Shown: piece by piece, positions 1 to 6,987 of the stretch
Layout of the letters: every line of letters starts with the position of its first letter
Position numbering within the stretch: position 1 is the first letter of the stretch
Assembly: GCA_002407905.1 (NCBI GenBank)
Contig: DHPL01000060.1
Coordinates: forward strand, 933-10,991
Reading direction: 5' to 3'
DNA from: Anaerolineaceae bacterium UBA5365
Lineage (GTDB): Bacteria > Chloroflexota > Anaerolineae > Anaerolineales > Anaerolineaceae
Length of the DNA: 10,059 nt
Notes under the pieces: model-generated
Told to the model about the DNA's origin: nothing
Database searches by the model: none
What the model saw: only the letters and a program-made list of their open reading frames with translations
Made by a program: the position numbers and the translations under genes

Positions 1-47
1 CGGGATGACCTCACTGCGTTCGATCATCCCCTACCTCCCGGGTTCTC
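1..47. repeat. Dispersed intergenic repeat, copy 1 (window edge)
   Basis: This 47-bp segment matches 6988-7034 with only four substitutions (at offsets 11, 16, 36 and 37). It contains an inverted repeat, GGGATGA (2-8) and TCATCCC (24-30), around a 15-nt loop, followed by the conserved stretch CCTACC..CCGGGTTCTC. It lies at the window edge, so the element may extend to the left. It has no coding potential I can support. It belongs to the same family as the modules at 6901-7144. Confidence 0.8.
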
Positions 48-121
48 AATTTATTGCCTAATCCACGCGAATGTGAATACCGATAAATAATAATTAATTC
101 TAAACTAACATAAGTAAATCG

Positions 122-149
122 TTAACACAATTCTTTACCTAAATTTAAT
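122..149 (+). promoter_or_regulatory. Candidate promoter P1
   Basis: TTAACA (122-127; five of six match the -35 consensus) is separated by 16 nt from TTTAAT (144-149; five of six match the -10 consensus). Transcription would start near 156, leaving a leader of roughly 90 nt. The AT richness of the region makes chance matches fairly likely, so this is only a candidate. Confidence 0.4.
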
Positions 150-169
150 CTCTTTTGTGCTTTAAATCC

Positions 170-196
170 TTAATATTCAAGGCCTTGGACTATAAT
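170..196 (+). promoter_or_regulatory. Candidate promoter P2
   Basis: A perfect -10 hexamer TATAAT lies at 191-196. The best -35 partner is weak: TTAATA (170-175), four of six matches with a short 15-nt spacer. Start would be near 203, inside the palindrome at 198-218. A weak -35 with a perfect -10 is compatible with an activated or repressed promoter, but that is inference. Confidence 0.45.
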
Positions 197-197
197 C

Positions 198-218
198 TGA
201 TTTCATCATTTGAAATCA
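198..218. promoter_or_regulatory. Palindrome, candidate operator of the peptide operon
   Basis: TGATTTCA (198-205) and TGAAATCA (211-218) are perfect 8-bp inverted arms around a 5-nt centre. The palindrome begins 2 nt after the TATAAT box, so it would cover the transcription start of P2 and the early transcript of P1. Its size and place fit a dimeric repressor site. A weak hairpin in the leader RNA is the alternative. No regulator is encoded next to it. Confidence 0.4.
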
Positions 219-243
219 TCCGTATACATTCCAGGAGCCCCCT

Positions 244-1362
244 ATGGAAGACCCGCGCGTAAGGCAATTGGCCCGTTACATCGTCCAAACTGCTACCCAA
301 ACCCAGGCAGGCGATAAAATCCTGCTGGAACAGCACGGCGGCCAGGACCATAGCCTCATCAAAGCCCTCATTCAGGAATCCTACGCCGTCGGCGCCAAAC
401 CTCACTTCCTGCTCAGCAACCGCGAAGTGGAAGCCGAGCAGCTCCGCGGCGCCGATCTGGCCCACATGCAGGACGTTACCCAATACGAACTTGCCCGTAT
501 GCGTGCCATGCAATCCTACGTAGACATCCGCGTGGACGAAAACATCTACACCTGGGCCAACCTGCCCGCCCAAGCCCAGGATGCCTGGGCCCGCGGCTAC
601 TGGGGCCCCCTGCATATGGACCTGCGCACCCAGGCTACCAAGTGGACCGTGCTCTACTGGCCCACCCAGGCCACCGCTCAGCTCGCCGGCATGAGCCTCA
701 CCGAGTTCGAGGACTTCTTCTTCGCCTCCGTCCTGGTGGATTACTCCAAAATGGGGGAGGCTATGCAGGCCCTGGTGGCACGCATGCAAAATACCGATAA
801 AGTGCGCATCACCGCTCCGGGCACTAACCTGGAATTCTCCATCAAAGGCATCGGCATCATGGCCATGCACGGCAGCCGCAACCTGCCGGATGGCGAGATC
901 TACACCTCCCCGGTGCGCGACTCCGTCAACGGCACCATCCGCTTCAACGTGGATTCGCGCTACCAGGATTTCATCTTCAAAGACGTGGAATTCACCTTCA
1001 AGGACGGCAAAATCGTGGATGGCAGCAGCAACGCCACCGAACGTATGAACAAAATTCTGGATACGGACGAAGGCGCCCGTTACGTCGGCGAGTTTGCCAT
1101 CGGGGTCAACCCCATGGTCACCCGCCCCATCACCAACATCATCTACGATGAAAAGATGGCCGGCTCCTTCCACTTTACCCCCGGCAACTGCTACAACAAC
1201 GCCGATAACGGCAATAAAAGCAGCATCCACTGGGACCTCATCCAAAGCCAGCGTCCGGAACATGGCGGCGGGAGCATGTTCTTCGACGGTGAACTCATCC
1301 GCCAGGACGGCCTCTTTGTGCCCTCGGATTTACACGTGCTCAACCCAGAGGCCCTGCGCTAA
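244..1362 (+). CDS. M29-family metallo-aminopeptidase (AmpS/aminopeptidase T type)
   Basis: The 372-residue protein has no signal peptide, so it should be cytoplasmic. It would remove N-terminal residues from peptides using a two-metal centre. The M29 pattern is visible: E218 in DGEIYTSP, E283 in GEFAIG, H310 in SFHF, Y317 seven residues after it, and H329 with D331 in IHWD. These fit the metal ligands and catalytic Tyr described for AmpS/AmpT (Glu250, Glu316, His345, Tyr352, His376, Asp378, recalled from memory). The His310-His329 gap is shorter than in those enzymes, and the protein is a little shorter than the usual length of about 400. The ATG at 244 follows AGGAG by 6 nt. It is the first gene of the operon, 25 nt before the permease, which suggests it degrades the peptides imported by the downstream transporter. 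The exact residue preference cannot be read from sequence. Confidence 0.88.
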   Translation: MEDPRVRQLARYIVQTATQTQAGDKILLEQHGGQDHSLIKALIQESYAVGAKPHFLLSNREVEAEQLRGADLAHMQDVTQYELARMRAMQSYVDIRVDENIYTWANLPAQAQDAWARGYWGPLHMDLRTQATKWTVLYWPTQATAQLAGMSLTEFEDFFFASVLVDYSKMGEAMQALVARMQNTDKVRITAPGTNLEFSIKGIGIMAMHGSRNLPDGEIYTSPVRDSVNGTIRFNVDSRYQDFIFKDVEFTFKDGKIVDGSSNATERMNKILDTDEGARYVGEFAIGVNPMVTRPITNIIYDEKMAGSFHFTPGNCYNNADNGNKSSIHWDLIQSQRPEHGGGSMFFDGELIRQDGLFVPSDLHVLNPEALR

Positions 1363-1387
1363 GCGGCGCGGCCCGAGAGGAGTAATT

Positions 1388-2332
1388 ATGTGGAAGTATG
1401 TGCTTAAACGGATCACCCTGCTGATTCCCACCCTGCTGATCATCACCTTTATCGTGCTCTTTATCATGGAGCTCACCCCCGGTTCCCCGGGCCAGCTCAT
1501 CCTGGGCGACCGCGCCACCAAGGAAGCCATCGCCCAAAAGAACCGCGAACTGGGCTACGATCAGCCCTTCCTGGTGCGCTACGTGCGCTACATTTGGGAC
1601 GCGGCCCGCGGCAACCTGGGCACCTCCTGGTCCTCAGGCCGGCCGGTGCTCGCGGAGATCATGACCCGCTTCCCCACTACGCTCACCCTGGCTACCGGAG
1701 CGGTGATCATCGGAATTCTAGTGGGAATCCCGCTGGGGATCATCTCAGCGGTCAAGCAATACAGCGTGGTGGACTATGTGGGCACCACCTTTGCCATGTT
1801 CCTGGCCTCCTTCCCGCCCTTCTGGATCGGGATGATGCTTATCATCCTCTTTGCCCTCAGGCTGGGCTGGCTGCCCTCTTTTGGCGCTACCAGCCTCAAG
1901 AGTTTCATCCTGCCCTGGATTACCACCGCCTGCGCCTTCATTGCCTCCCAGCTGCGTATGACGCGCACCTCCATGCTGGAGGCCATCCGCATGGATTACG
2001 TGCGCACCGCCCGGGCCAAGGGCCAGCTGGAGCGTAAGGTCATCGTGGACCATGCCCTGAACAACGCCCTCCTGCCAGTGGTCACCCTGATGGGCATCGA
2101 ATTCGGCGGCCTGATGGGCGGCACGGTCACGGTGGAAACCGTTTTCTCCCTGCCCGGGATCGGCTCCCTGATCATCGAGGCTATCCGCCTCAAGGACGTG
2201 CCCATGGTGGTTGGCGCTACCATTACCCTGGCAACCCTCTTCACCCTGCTGATGATCGCCGTGGATATCCTCTACGCCTTTATTGACCCGCGCATCAAGG
2301 CTCGCTACGTGAGCGTAAGGAGCAAAGCATGA
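1388..2332 (+). CDS. dppB: Peptide ABC transporter permease, DppB/OppB type
   Basis: This 314-residue inner-membrane permease should form half of the import channel. An N-terminal membrane segment (about 10-28) is followed by a large external region (30-98) containing the family motif LGYDQPFLVRY. Five further segments lie near 101-121, 133-157, 173-189, 228-250 and 275-297. The cytoplasmic EAA loop, which docks on an ATPase, starts at E198 (EAIRMDYVRTARAKG). The length is normal for DppB. The frame stays open upstream, to 1094 inside the aminopeptidase gene. The ATG at 1388 is chosen because it follows GAGAGGAG (1375-1382) and begins with the typical WKYVLKRI helix. The stop overlaps the next start as ATGA. 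The family handles oligopeptides, dipeptides or nickel; peptide is inferred from the aminopeptidase next door. Confidence 0.93.
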   Translation: MWKYVLKRITLLIPTLLIITFIVLFIMELTPGSPGQLILGDRATKEAIAQKNRELGYDQPFLVRYVRYIWDAARGNLGTSWSSGRPVLAEIMTRFPTTLTLATGAVIIGILVGIPLGIISAVKQYSVVDYVGTTFAMFLASFPPFWIGMMLIILFALRLGWLPSFGATSLKSFILPWITTACAFIASQLRMTRTSMLEAIRMDYVRTARAKGQLERKVIVDHALNNALLPVVTLMGIEFGGLMGGTVTVETVFSLPGIGSLIIEAIRLKDVPMVVGATITLATLFTLLMIAVDILYAFIDPRIKARYVSVRSKA

Positions 2333-3225
2333 GCACCGCCACACTGGACTCCTACAGCGCAGAGATGGTGCGCATCCGCAAGAAAAGCCGCTTTGGCGAG
2401 ACTTGGGTGCGCTTCCGCAAGAACAAGACCGCGCTCATCGGCCTGGTGCTCTTCAGCCTCATTTTGGCCATCGTGATCTTCGCGGACCTCATTGTGCCCT
2501 ACCAGGCCTCCATGGACCAGGTAATCAAAGACCGTCTGCAAGCCCCCTCACCTGCCCACCTCCTCGGTACCGATAACTACGGCCGGGATATCTTTGCCCG
2601 CCTGGTGCACGGCAGCCGCAACTCCCTGCTGGTGGGCCTGGGTGCCGTGGCCATCGGCATCACCATCGGCGGGCTGCTCGGCTCGGTCTCGGGCTATTTT
2701 GGCGGCTTTATCGATAACCTCATCGTCCGCTTTACGGATACCATCATGTGCATTCCCCTGATGCTCCTGGTGCTCACTATCGTGGCAGCCCTGGGTACCA
2801 GCCTGGTGAACGTCCTCTTGGCGATGATGATTGCCAACGTACCCACCTATACCCGAATCGTTCGCTCGGCCATCCTGCCGGTAACCTCCATGGACTACAT
2901 CGAGGCTGCCCGTGCCAGCGGCTCCAGCAACCTGCAGATCATCTTCAGCCACATTTTGCCCAACGCCATTGGCCCCATCATCGTGCAGGCCACCATGGCC
3001 GTCGGCACCATGATCATCAACGCGGCCAGCATTTCCTTCCTGGGCATGGGCATCCAGCCGCCCACACCGGAATGGGGCGCCATGCTCAATGAAGCCAAGC
3101 AGTACATGCTGCAATACCCCTACATGGTCATCTTTCCCGGCTTGGCCATCGGCATCACCGCGCTCTCGCTCAACCTGATGGGCGACGGCCTGCGCGACGC
3201 CCTGGACCCGCGCCTCAAGGACTAA
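2329..3225 (+). CDS. dppC: Peptide ABC transporter permease, DppC/OppC type
   Basis: This 298-residue permease is the partner of the preceding one. A cytoplasmic N-terminus of about 30 residues ends in FRKNKTALIG and leads into the first membrane helix (34-56), the OppC N-terminal pattern. The family signature LLGTDNYGRDIFAR follows at 78-91. The core has five further hydrophobic stretches, and the EAA loop starts at E192 (EAARASGSS) with the typical continuation ILPNAIGPI. The C-terminal SFLGMGIQPPTPEWG (236-250) and NLMGDGLRD (282-290) are also diagnostic. The start ATG overlaps the TGA of the upstream permease (ATGA), so translation is probably coupled, which suits two subunits needed in equal amount. 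Two nucleotides separate its stop from the next ATG. Confidence 0.94.
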   Translation: MSTATLDSYSAEMVRIRKKSRFGETWVRFRKNKTALIGLVLFSLILAIVIFADLIVPYQASMDQVIKDRLQAPSPAHLLGTDNYGRDIFARLVHGSRNSLLVGLGAVAIGITIGGLLGSVSGYFGGFIDNLIVRFTDTIMCIPLMLLVLTIVAALGTSLVNVLLAMMIANVPTYTRIVRSAILPVTSMDYIEAARASGSSNLQIIFSHILPNAIGPIIVQATMAVGTMIINAASISFLGMGIQPPTPEWGAMLNEAKQYMLQYPYMVIFPGLAIGITALSLNLMGDGLRDALDPRLKD

Positions 3226-3227
3226 AT

Positions 3228-4217
3228 ATGGATAATGCCACACTCTTAGACGTCAAAGACCTGGAAGTCATCTACACTGGCGATGGCGGCCGCGTGCAGG
3301 CTGTGAACAAGATCGCCTTCGAGCTCAAGGAGAAGGAAACCCTGGGCCTCGTCGGCGAGACCGGTGCCGGCAAAACCACCACTGCCCTTGCCATCATGGG
3401 CCTCCTGCCGGAGCGCAACAGCCGGGTTTTGGGTGGGCAGATCTTCTTTCAGGATGGCGACCTGCTCAAGAAAAACAAAAACGAGATGCGTCTCATCCGC
3501 GGCGCTTTGATCAGCATGATCTTCCAGGACCCAATGACCGCGCTCAACCCGGTGAAAACCGTGGGCGACCAGGTGCTGGAAAGCCTGAAGATCCACTTTG
3601 CCGGCGAAATGACCCCGGCTCAGATGAACGAAAGGGTGGATGAGCTCTTTACCCTGGTGGGTATCTCCCCTAACCGCAAAAAGGACTACCCGCACCAGTT
3701 CAGCGGCGGGATGAAACAGCGCGTTGTCATTGCCATTGCCCTGGCATGCGAACCGCTGCTCATGATCGCCGATGAGCCCACCACCGCTCTGGATGTGACC
3801 ATCCAAGCCCAGGTTTTGGCCTTGATGGAGGAGCTTAAACAGAAACTCAACATGTCCATGATCATGATCACGCATGACCTGGGCATCGTAGCCGAGGTGT
3901 GCGACCGCGTAGCCATCATGTACGCGGGCGAGTTGGTGGAAAGCGGCAGCGCCAAGGACTTTTTTGAAGGCAAGCTGCACCATCCTTACACGGTCGGCCT
4001 CCTGGGGGCACTTCCCAGCCTCACGAACCACGCCCGGCGCCTCAGCCCCATCAGCGGCCTCATGCCAGACCCCACCCAACTGCCGGCTGGCTGCAAGTTC
4101 CATCCCCGCTGTCCGCACAGTATGCCCATCTGCGAGCAGGAAGCGCCTTACATCTACAAAAGCGGCGGCCACCAGATCGCCTGCCACCTGATGCGCGATC
4201 AGGAAGGAGGCAATTGA
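3228..4217 (+). CDS. dppD: Peptide ABC transporter ATPase, DppD/OppD type, with C-terminal cysteine cluster
   Basis: This 329-residue cytoplasmic ATPase powers the importer. The motifs are complete: Walker A GETGAGKTT (43-51), Q-loop Gln at 100 (IFQDPMTALNP), signature FSGGMKQR (158-165), Walker B LLMIADEP (177-184) and switch His at 216 (ITHD). The C-terminal oligopeptide-transporter extension begins near HPYTVGLLGALP and carries four cysteines, C289-x5-C295-x6-C302-x16-C319. This matches the [4Fe-4S]-binding pattern known in DppD/DppF-type ATPases. The ATG lies 2 nt after the dppC stop, with an AAGG-like ribosome site in the end of dppC. Its stop overlaps the next start (TGATG). Length and motif order are normal for DppD. 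Confidence 0.94.
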   Translation: MDNATLLDVKDLEVIYTGDGGRVQAVNKIAFELKEKETLGLVGETGAGKTTTALAIMGLLPERNSRVLGGQIFFQDGDLLKKNKNEMRLIRGALISMIFQDPMTALNPVKTVGDQVLESLKIHFAGEMTPAQMNERVDELFTLVGISPNRKKDYPHQFSGGMKQRVVIAIALACEPLLMIADEPTTALDVTIQAQVLALMEELKQKLNMSMIMITHDLGIVAEVCDRVAIMYAGELVESGSAKDFFEGKLHHPYTVGLLGALPSLTNHARRLSPISGLMPDPTQLPAGCKFHPRCPHSMPICEQEAPYIYKSGGHQIACHLMRDQEGGN

Positions 4218-4219
4218 TG
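4206..4219 (+). promoter_or_regulatory. Ribosome binding site and coupled start of the second ATPase
   Basis: GGAGG (4206-4210) lies 6 nt before the ATG at 4217. That ATG shares its A with the TGA stop (4215-4217) of the previous ATPase. A TTG one codon upstream (4214) is in frame but badly placed for this site, so the ATG is preferred. Confidence 0.75.
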
Positions 4220-5206
4220 GAAAAAATTATTGAAACCAAGGGTCTGAATAAATACTTCAAGGTTTCAGGCGGCCGCTGGCTGCACGCTGTGGATGGCATC
4301 GATCTCAGCATCCCGCTGGGCCACACCCTGGGTGTGGTCGGCGAGAGCGGCTGCGGAAAATCCACGCTTGGGCGTCTGATCGCCAGCCTCCTGGAGCCCA
4401 CCGCCGGCGAGATCCTCTTCAAAGGCCAGAGTATGCTCGGCCAGGGCAGTAAAAGCCAAAAAGAGTATCGCCGCAACGTGCAGATGATCTTCCAGGACCC
4501 TTATTCCAGTCTGGATCCGCGCATGAGCACCTTTGAGCTCATCGCTGAACCCCTGCGGCGTTACAAAGTGCACCAAAGTAAGGCCGACCTGGTAAACATC
4601 GTGGTGGACCTGATGCGCACCGTAGGCCTGGACCTGCGCTTCATCAATTCCTACCCCCACGAGATGGACGGCGGCCGGCGCCAGCGCATCGGTGTGGCCC
4701 GCGCCCTGGCCCTCAACCCGGAATTCGTGGTCTGCGATGAGCCTGTCTCGGCCCTGGATGTCTCCATTCAGGCCCAGATCCTCAACTTGCTCATGGACCT
4801 GCAGGAAGAGCGCAACCTCTCTTACATGTTCATCACTCACGACCTTTCAGTGGTCAAACACATCTCCAACGAAATCATGGTGATGTACCTGGGCCAGTGC
4901 GTTGAACGAACCGAAACCCAAAAGCTTTTTGCCGGGCCCCTGCACCCCTATACCCAGGGTTTGCTGGCGGCTATCCCCTTGCCCGAACTGCGCGAGAACA
5001 AAAAACGCGTTCTGCTCCGCGGCGAGGTCACCGACCCCATCGACCCCCAACCGGGGTGCCGATTCTACAAAAGGTGTGAACACGCCAGGCCGCAATGTAT
5101 TGCCGGGCCAGTCGCGATGACTGAGGCCAGACCCGGGCACTTTGTGGCTTGCGTGCTGTATCAAAACGATGATTCCGGAGGAAGAAATGAAGAAAGTCAT
5201 GCTTAA
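4217..5206 (+). CDS. dppF: Peptide ABC transporter ATPase, DppF/OppF type
   Basis: This 329-residue cytoplasmic ATPase is the second nucleotide-binding subunit and should pair with DppD. It has Walker A GESGCGKST (42-50), Q-loop Gln at 93 (IFQDPYSSLDP), Walker B FVVCDEP (170-176), the D-loop SALD and switch His at 208 (FITHD). The ABC signature is unusual: MDGGRRQR (150-157) instead of LSGGQRQR, so the conserved Ser is Asp and the Gln is Arg. I recall HELDGGRRQR as a recurring variant in some DppF/OppF ATPases of anaerobes, so this is more likely a lineage feature than damage. The C-terminal extension (LHPYTQGLLAAIP, then RGEVTDPIDP) carries C281-x5-C287-x6-C294-x17-C312, a likely iron-sulphur site as in DppD. 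The ATG at 4217 is chosen over the TTG at 4214 from ribosome-site spacing. The end overlaps the next gene by 20 nt. Confidence 0.93.
   Translation: MEKIIETKGLNKYFKVSGGRWLHAVDGIDLSIPLGHTLGVVGESGCGKSTLGRLIASLLEPTAGEILFKGQSMLGQGSKSQKEYRRNVQMIFQDPYSSLDPRMSTFELIAEPLRRYKVHQSKADLVNIVVDLMRTVGLDLRFINSYPHEMDGGRRQRIGVARALALNPEFVVCDEPVSALDVSIQAQILNLLMDLQEERNLSYMFITHDLSVVKHISNEIMVMYLGQCVERTETQKLFAGPLHPYTQGLLAAIPLPELRENKKRVLLRGEVTDPIDPQPGCRFYKRCEHARPQCIAGPVAMTEARPGHFVACVLYQNDDSGGRNEESHA
5177..5189 (+). promoter_or_regulatory. Ribosome binding site deciding the lipoprotein start
   Basis: GGAGGAA (5177-5183) lies inside the end of the ATPase gene, and GGAGG ends 5 nt before the ATG at 5187. The reading frame is open further upstream to a GTG at 5142, but only the ATG at 5187 puts a Lys-rich start directly in front of the signal-peptide hydrophobic core. 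Confidence 0.8.
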
Positions 5207-6842
5207 AGTCTTGGTTGGGATCATGCTGGTTGCCATGGTGCTGAGCGCTTGCTCGCCCGCCGCTCCCGCAGCCCCCGCCGCCCCCAGCAGCACGGATGCC
5301 CCCCAGGCTCCTGCTCCTGCCGACGCCACCCAAGCCCCAGCGGCCCCGGCCCCTGCTACTGACGCCCCCGCGGCGCCAGCCGTAGATACCAACCGTGTGG
5401 TCAACGTGGCTTACCCCCAAATTTGCAAACACTTTGACAACACCGCCAATTTTGGCATCCCGGAGCAAGGCTGCCTGGACCAGGTTTACGACGGCCTGCT
5501 CACCAAGGACTTTGACGGCACGCTCCACCCTGGTCTGGCCAGCGAGTGGAAGGTTTCAGAAGATGCCGCCACCTACGATTTCAAACTGCGCGAGGATGTT
5601 AAATGGAGCGACGGCCAGCCCTTCACGGCTGAAGACGTAAAAGCCAGCTTCGACTATTACGCCTCCCAGCCGGCCGTATCCTGGTTCTATGCCGATGTGA
5701 TCAAAGAGACCAACGTCATCGATCCCTACAACGTGCAGATCGTTCTGCACAAGCCCAATGTGCCCTTCCTGCGCACCATGGGCCAGGACCAGTATGGCTT
5801 CATCATGGCCAAACACATCCTCGAGAAGTACGGCGACCAGGTTGGCCGCACCATGGAATCCGTGGTTGGCACCGGCCCCTACGTCCTCACCGATTGGAAA
5901 ACCGACACGTCCGTAACCTTCAAAGCCAAGGAAGACTACTGGCGCGAGCCGGCCGAGGTGAAGAACCTCGTCTTCCACCGCATTCCGGACATGAATGCCG
6001 CTGTGGTGGCCCTGCAAACCGGTGAACTGGATGTCTATTACAACCCGGTCAAAGGCACCGCCTACGAGACCTTAAAAGCCGCGCCGAATGTGAAGATCGA
6101 AGAGTTTGTCAGCGCCCGTAACGAAGGCGTGTTCATGTACAACCCCTCCGGCACCTTCTCGGATGTGCGCATGCGCAAGGCTGTGGCCTACGCTGTCAGC
6201 AAGGAAGACATGATCACCGTCGCGGCCGAAGGCTTGGGCTCCCCCATCCAATACCCCGGCGATATCGGTCCCCGCATGGCAGGCAATCCGGATAAAGTGC
6301 CCTCCATCACCTACAACCAGGACCTGGACAAAGCCCGCGCCCTGGTGAAAGAAGCAGGCATGGAAGGCGCCGAAGTGGTGGTGAAGTCCTACAACACTGA
6401 ACCCTACGCCACCATGGGTACCTATCTGCAGAACGTGCTCACCCAGATCGGCCTGAATGCCAAGGTGGAGCAGATGGAACGCGCCACCTTCCTGGACGCG
6501 ATGGAGAAGGGCGAAGTTGAGATCCTGCCCCTGGCCTGGGTGGGCTCGATGTATGATATCGACGAAGTGCTGAACACGGCGCTTTACTCCAAGAACGCCG
6601 GTACCTCCGCCAACTACAGCTTCTATATCGATGAGGAGATGGACCGCCTGGTGGATGAATCCCGCGCGGTAACCAACCAGGAAGAACGCCTGGCCCTGGA
6701 AAGCCAGATCATCGAGAAGTTCATGGCCGAGGTTCCCTTTGTGAGCACCTACGCCGTGACTTACGCCATCCCCCACAGTGCCGAACTCACGATGGATAAC
6801 CCGCAGTCCCTCAGCGGTTACCTCCTGAAGTGGGCCAAGTAA
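5187..6842 (+). CDS. Family 5 solute-binding lipoprotein of the peptide ABC importer
   Basis: This 551-residue extracytoplasmic protein captures the substrate and delivers it to DppB/DppC. The N-terminus is a lipoprotein signal (MKKVMLK, a hydrophobic core, then lipobox LSAC with C22 as the lipidated residue). Residues 23-67 are a low-complexity Ala/Pro/Thr/Asp linker that would hold the binding domain away from the membrane. The SBP_bac_5 fold follows, with the family hallmarks VYDGLLTKDFDGTLHPGLA (100-118), KWSDGQPFTAEDV (139-151), VVGTGPYVLTDW and NPSGTFSDVRMRKAVAYAV. C80 and C96 could form a disulphide. It is the last gene of the operon and starts 20 nt inside the upstream ATPase gene. 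Substrate type (peptide, sugar oligomer or metal complex) cannot be fixed from sequence; peptide is favoured by the aminopeptidase in the operon. Confidence 0.93.
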   Translation: MKKVMLKVLVGIMLVAMVLSACSPAAPAAPAAPSSTDAPQAPAPADATQAPAAPAPATDAPAAPAVDTNRVVNVAYPQICKHFDNTANFGIPEQGCLDQVYDGLLTKDFDGTLHPGLASEWKVSEDAATYDFKLREDVKWSDGQPFTAEDVKASFDYYASQPAVSWFYADVIKETNVIDPYNVQIVLHKPNVPFLRTMGQDQYGFIMAKHILEKYGDQVGRTMESVVGTGPYVLTDWKTDTSVTFKAKEDYWREPAEVKNLVFHRIPDMNAAVVALQTGELDVYYNPVKGTAYETLKAAPNVKIEEFVSARNEGVFMYNPSGTFSDVRMRKAVAYAVSKEDMITVAAEGLGSPIQYPGDIGPRMAGNPDKVPSITYNQDLDKARALVKEAGMEGAEVVVKSYNTEPYATMGTYLQNVLTQIGLNAKVEQMERATFLDAMEKGEVEILPLAWVGSMYDIDEVLNTALYSKNAGTSANYSFYIDEEMDRLVDESRAVTNQEERLALESQIIEKFMAEVPFVSTYAVTYAIPHSAELTMDNPQSLSGYLLKWAK

Positions 6843-6863
6843 GCCTGAACCTGTTTTGACCTT

Positions 6864-6894
6864 GAGGGCGCGGAACTCCGCGCCCTCTCTTTTT
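6864..6894 (+). terminator. Rho-independent terminator of the peptide operon
   Basis: GAGGGCGCGG (6864-6873) and CCGCGCCCTC (6878-6887) form a perfect 10-bp GC-rich stem with an AACT loop, followed by TCTTTTT. It begins 22 nt after the lipoprotein stop and closes the operon. The T-tract lies only on the plus-strand side, so it should act in one direction. Confidence 0.93.
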
Positions 6895-6900
6895 GCATTC

Positions 6901-6937
6901 CCGGTAGGGGAGAGACAACCACCTGGAGGCTCTCCCG
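6901..6937. repeat. 37-bp hairpin repeat module, copy A
   Basis: The segment starts CCGGTAGGGGAGAGAC and ends GGCTCTCCCG. It matches 7075-7111 with six differences, all in the loop half. GGGAGAG (6908-6914) pairs with CTCTCCC (6930-6936) around a 15-nt loop. The arms are fully conserved while the loop varies, which suggests selection on, or spread as, a folded structure. Confidence 0.8.
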
Positions 6938-6987
6938 AATTCTTACCCCGCCAAACGAGTAACGCTCTCACCCACGCCCCACCTTTA

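Larger units (their letters stand above)
48..243 (+). promoter_or_regulatory. AT-rich leader of the peptide operon
   Basis: This stretch between the repeat and the first gene is strikingly AT-rich compared with the GC-rich genes after it, as expected of a promoter region. It contains two candidate sigma-70-type promoters, a palindrome (198-218) and the ribosome binding site AGGAG (233-237), which sits 6 nt before the ATG at 244. I see no gene in it. Confidence 0.6.

Noticed and set aside
190..1263. Long minus-strand open frame (357 codons) opposite the aminopeptidase gene
   Set aside because: It mirrors a GC-rich gene, its translation is Gly/Val/His-rich without any recognisable domain, and the plus strand has clear M29 motifs and a ribosome site.
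3246..4187. Minus-strand open frame (313 codons) opposite the DppD gene
   Set aside because: The plus strand encodes all ABC ATPase motifs; the antisense frame is a codon-bias shadow with no family features.
5142..5186. Upstream GTG extension of the lipoprotein
   Set aside because: It would place 15 extra residues before a complete lipoprotein signal peptide; the ATG at 5187 has the correctly spaced ribosome site.
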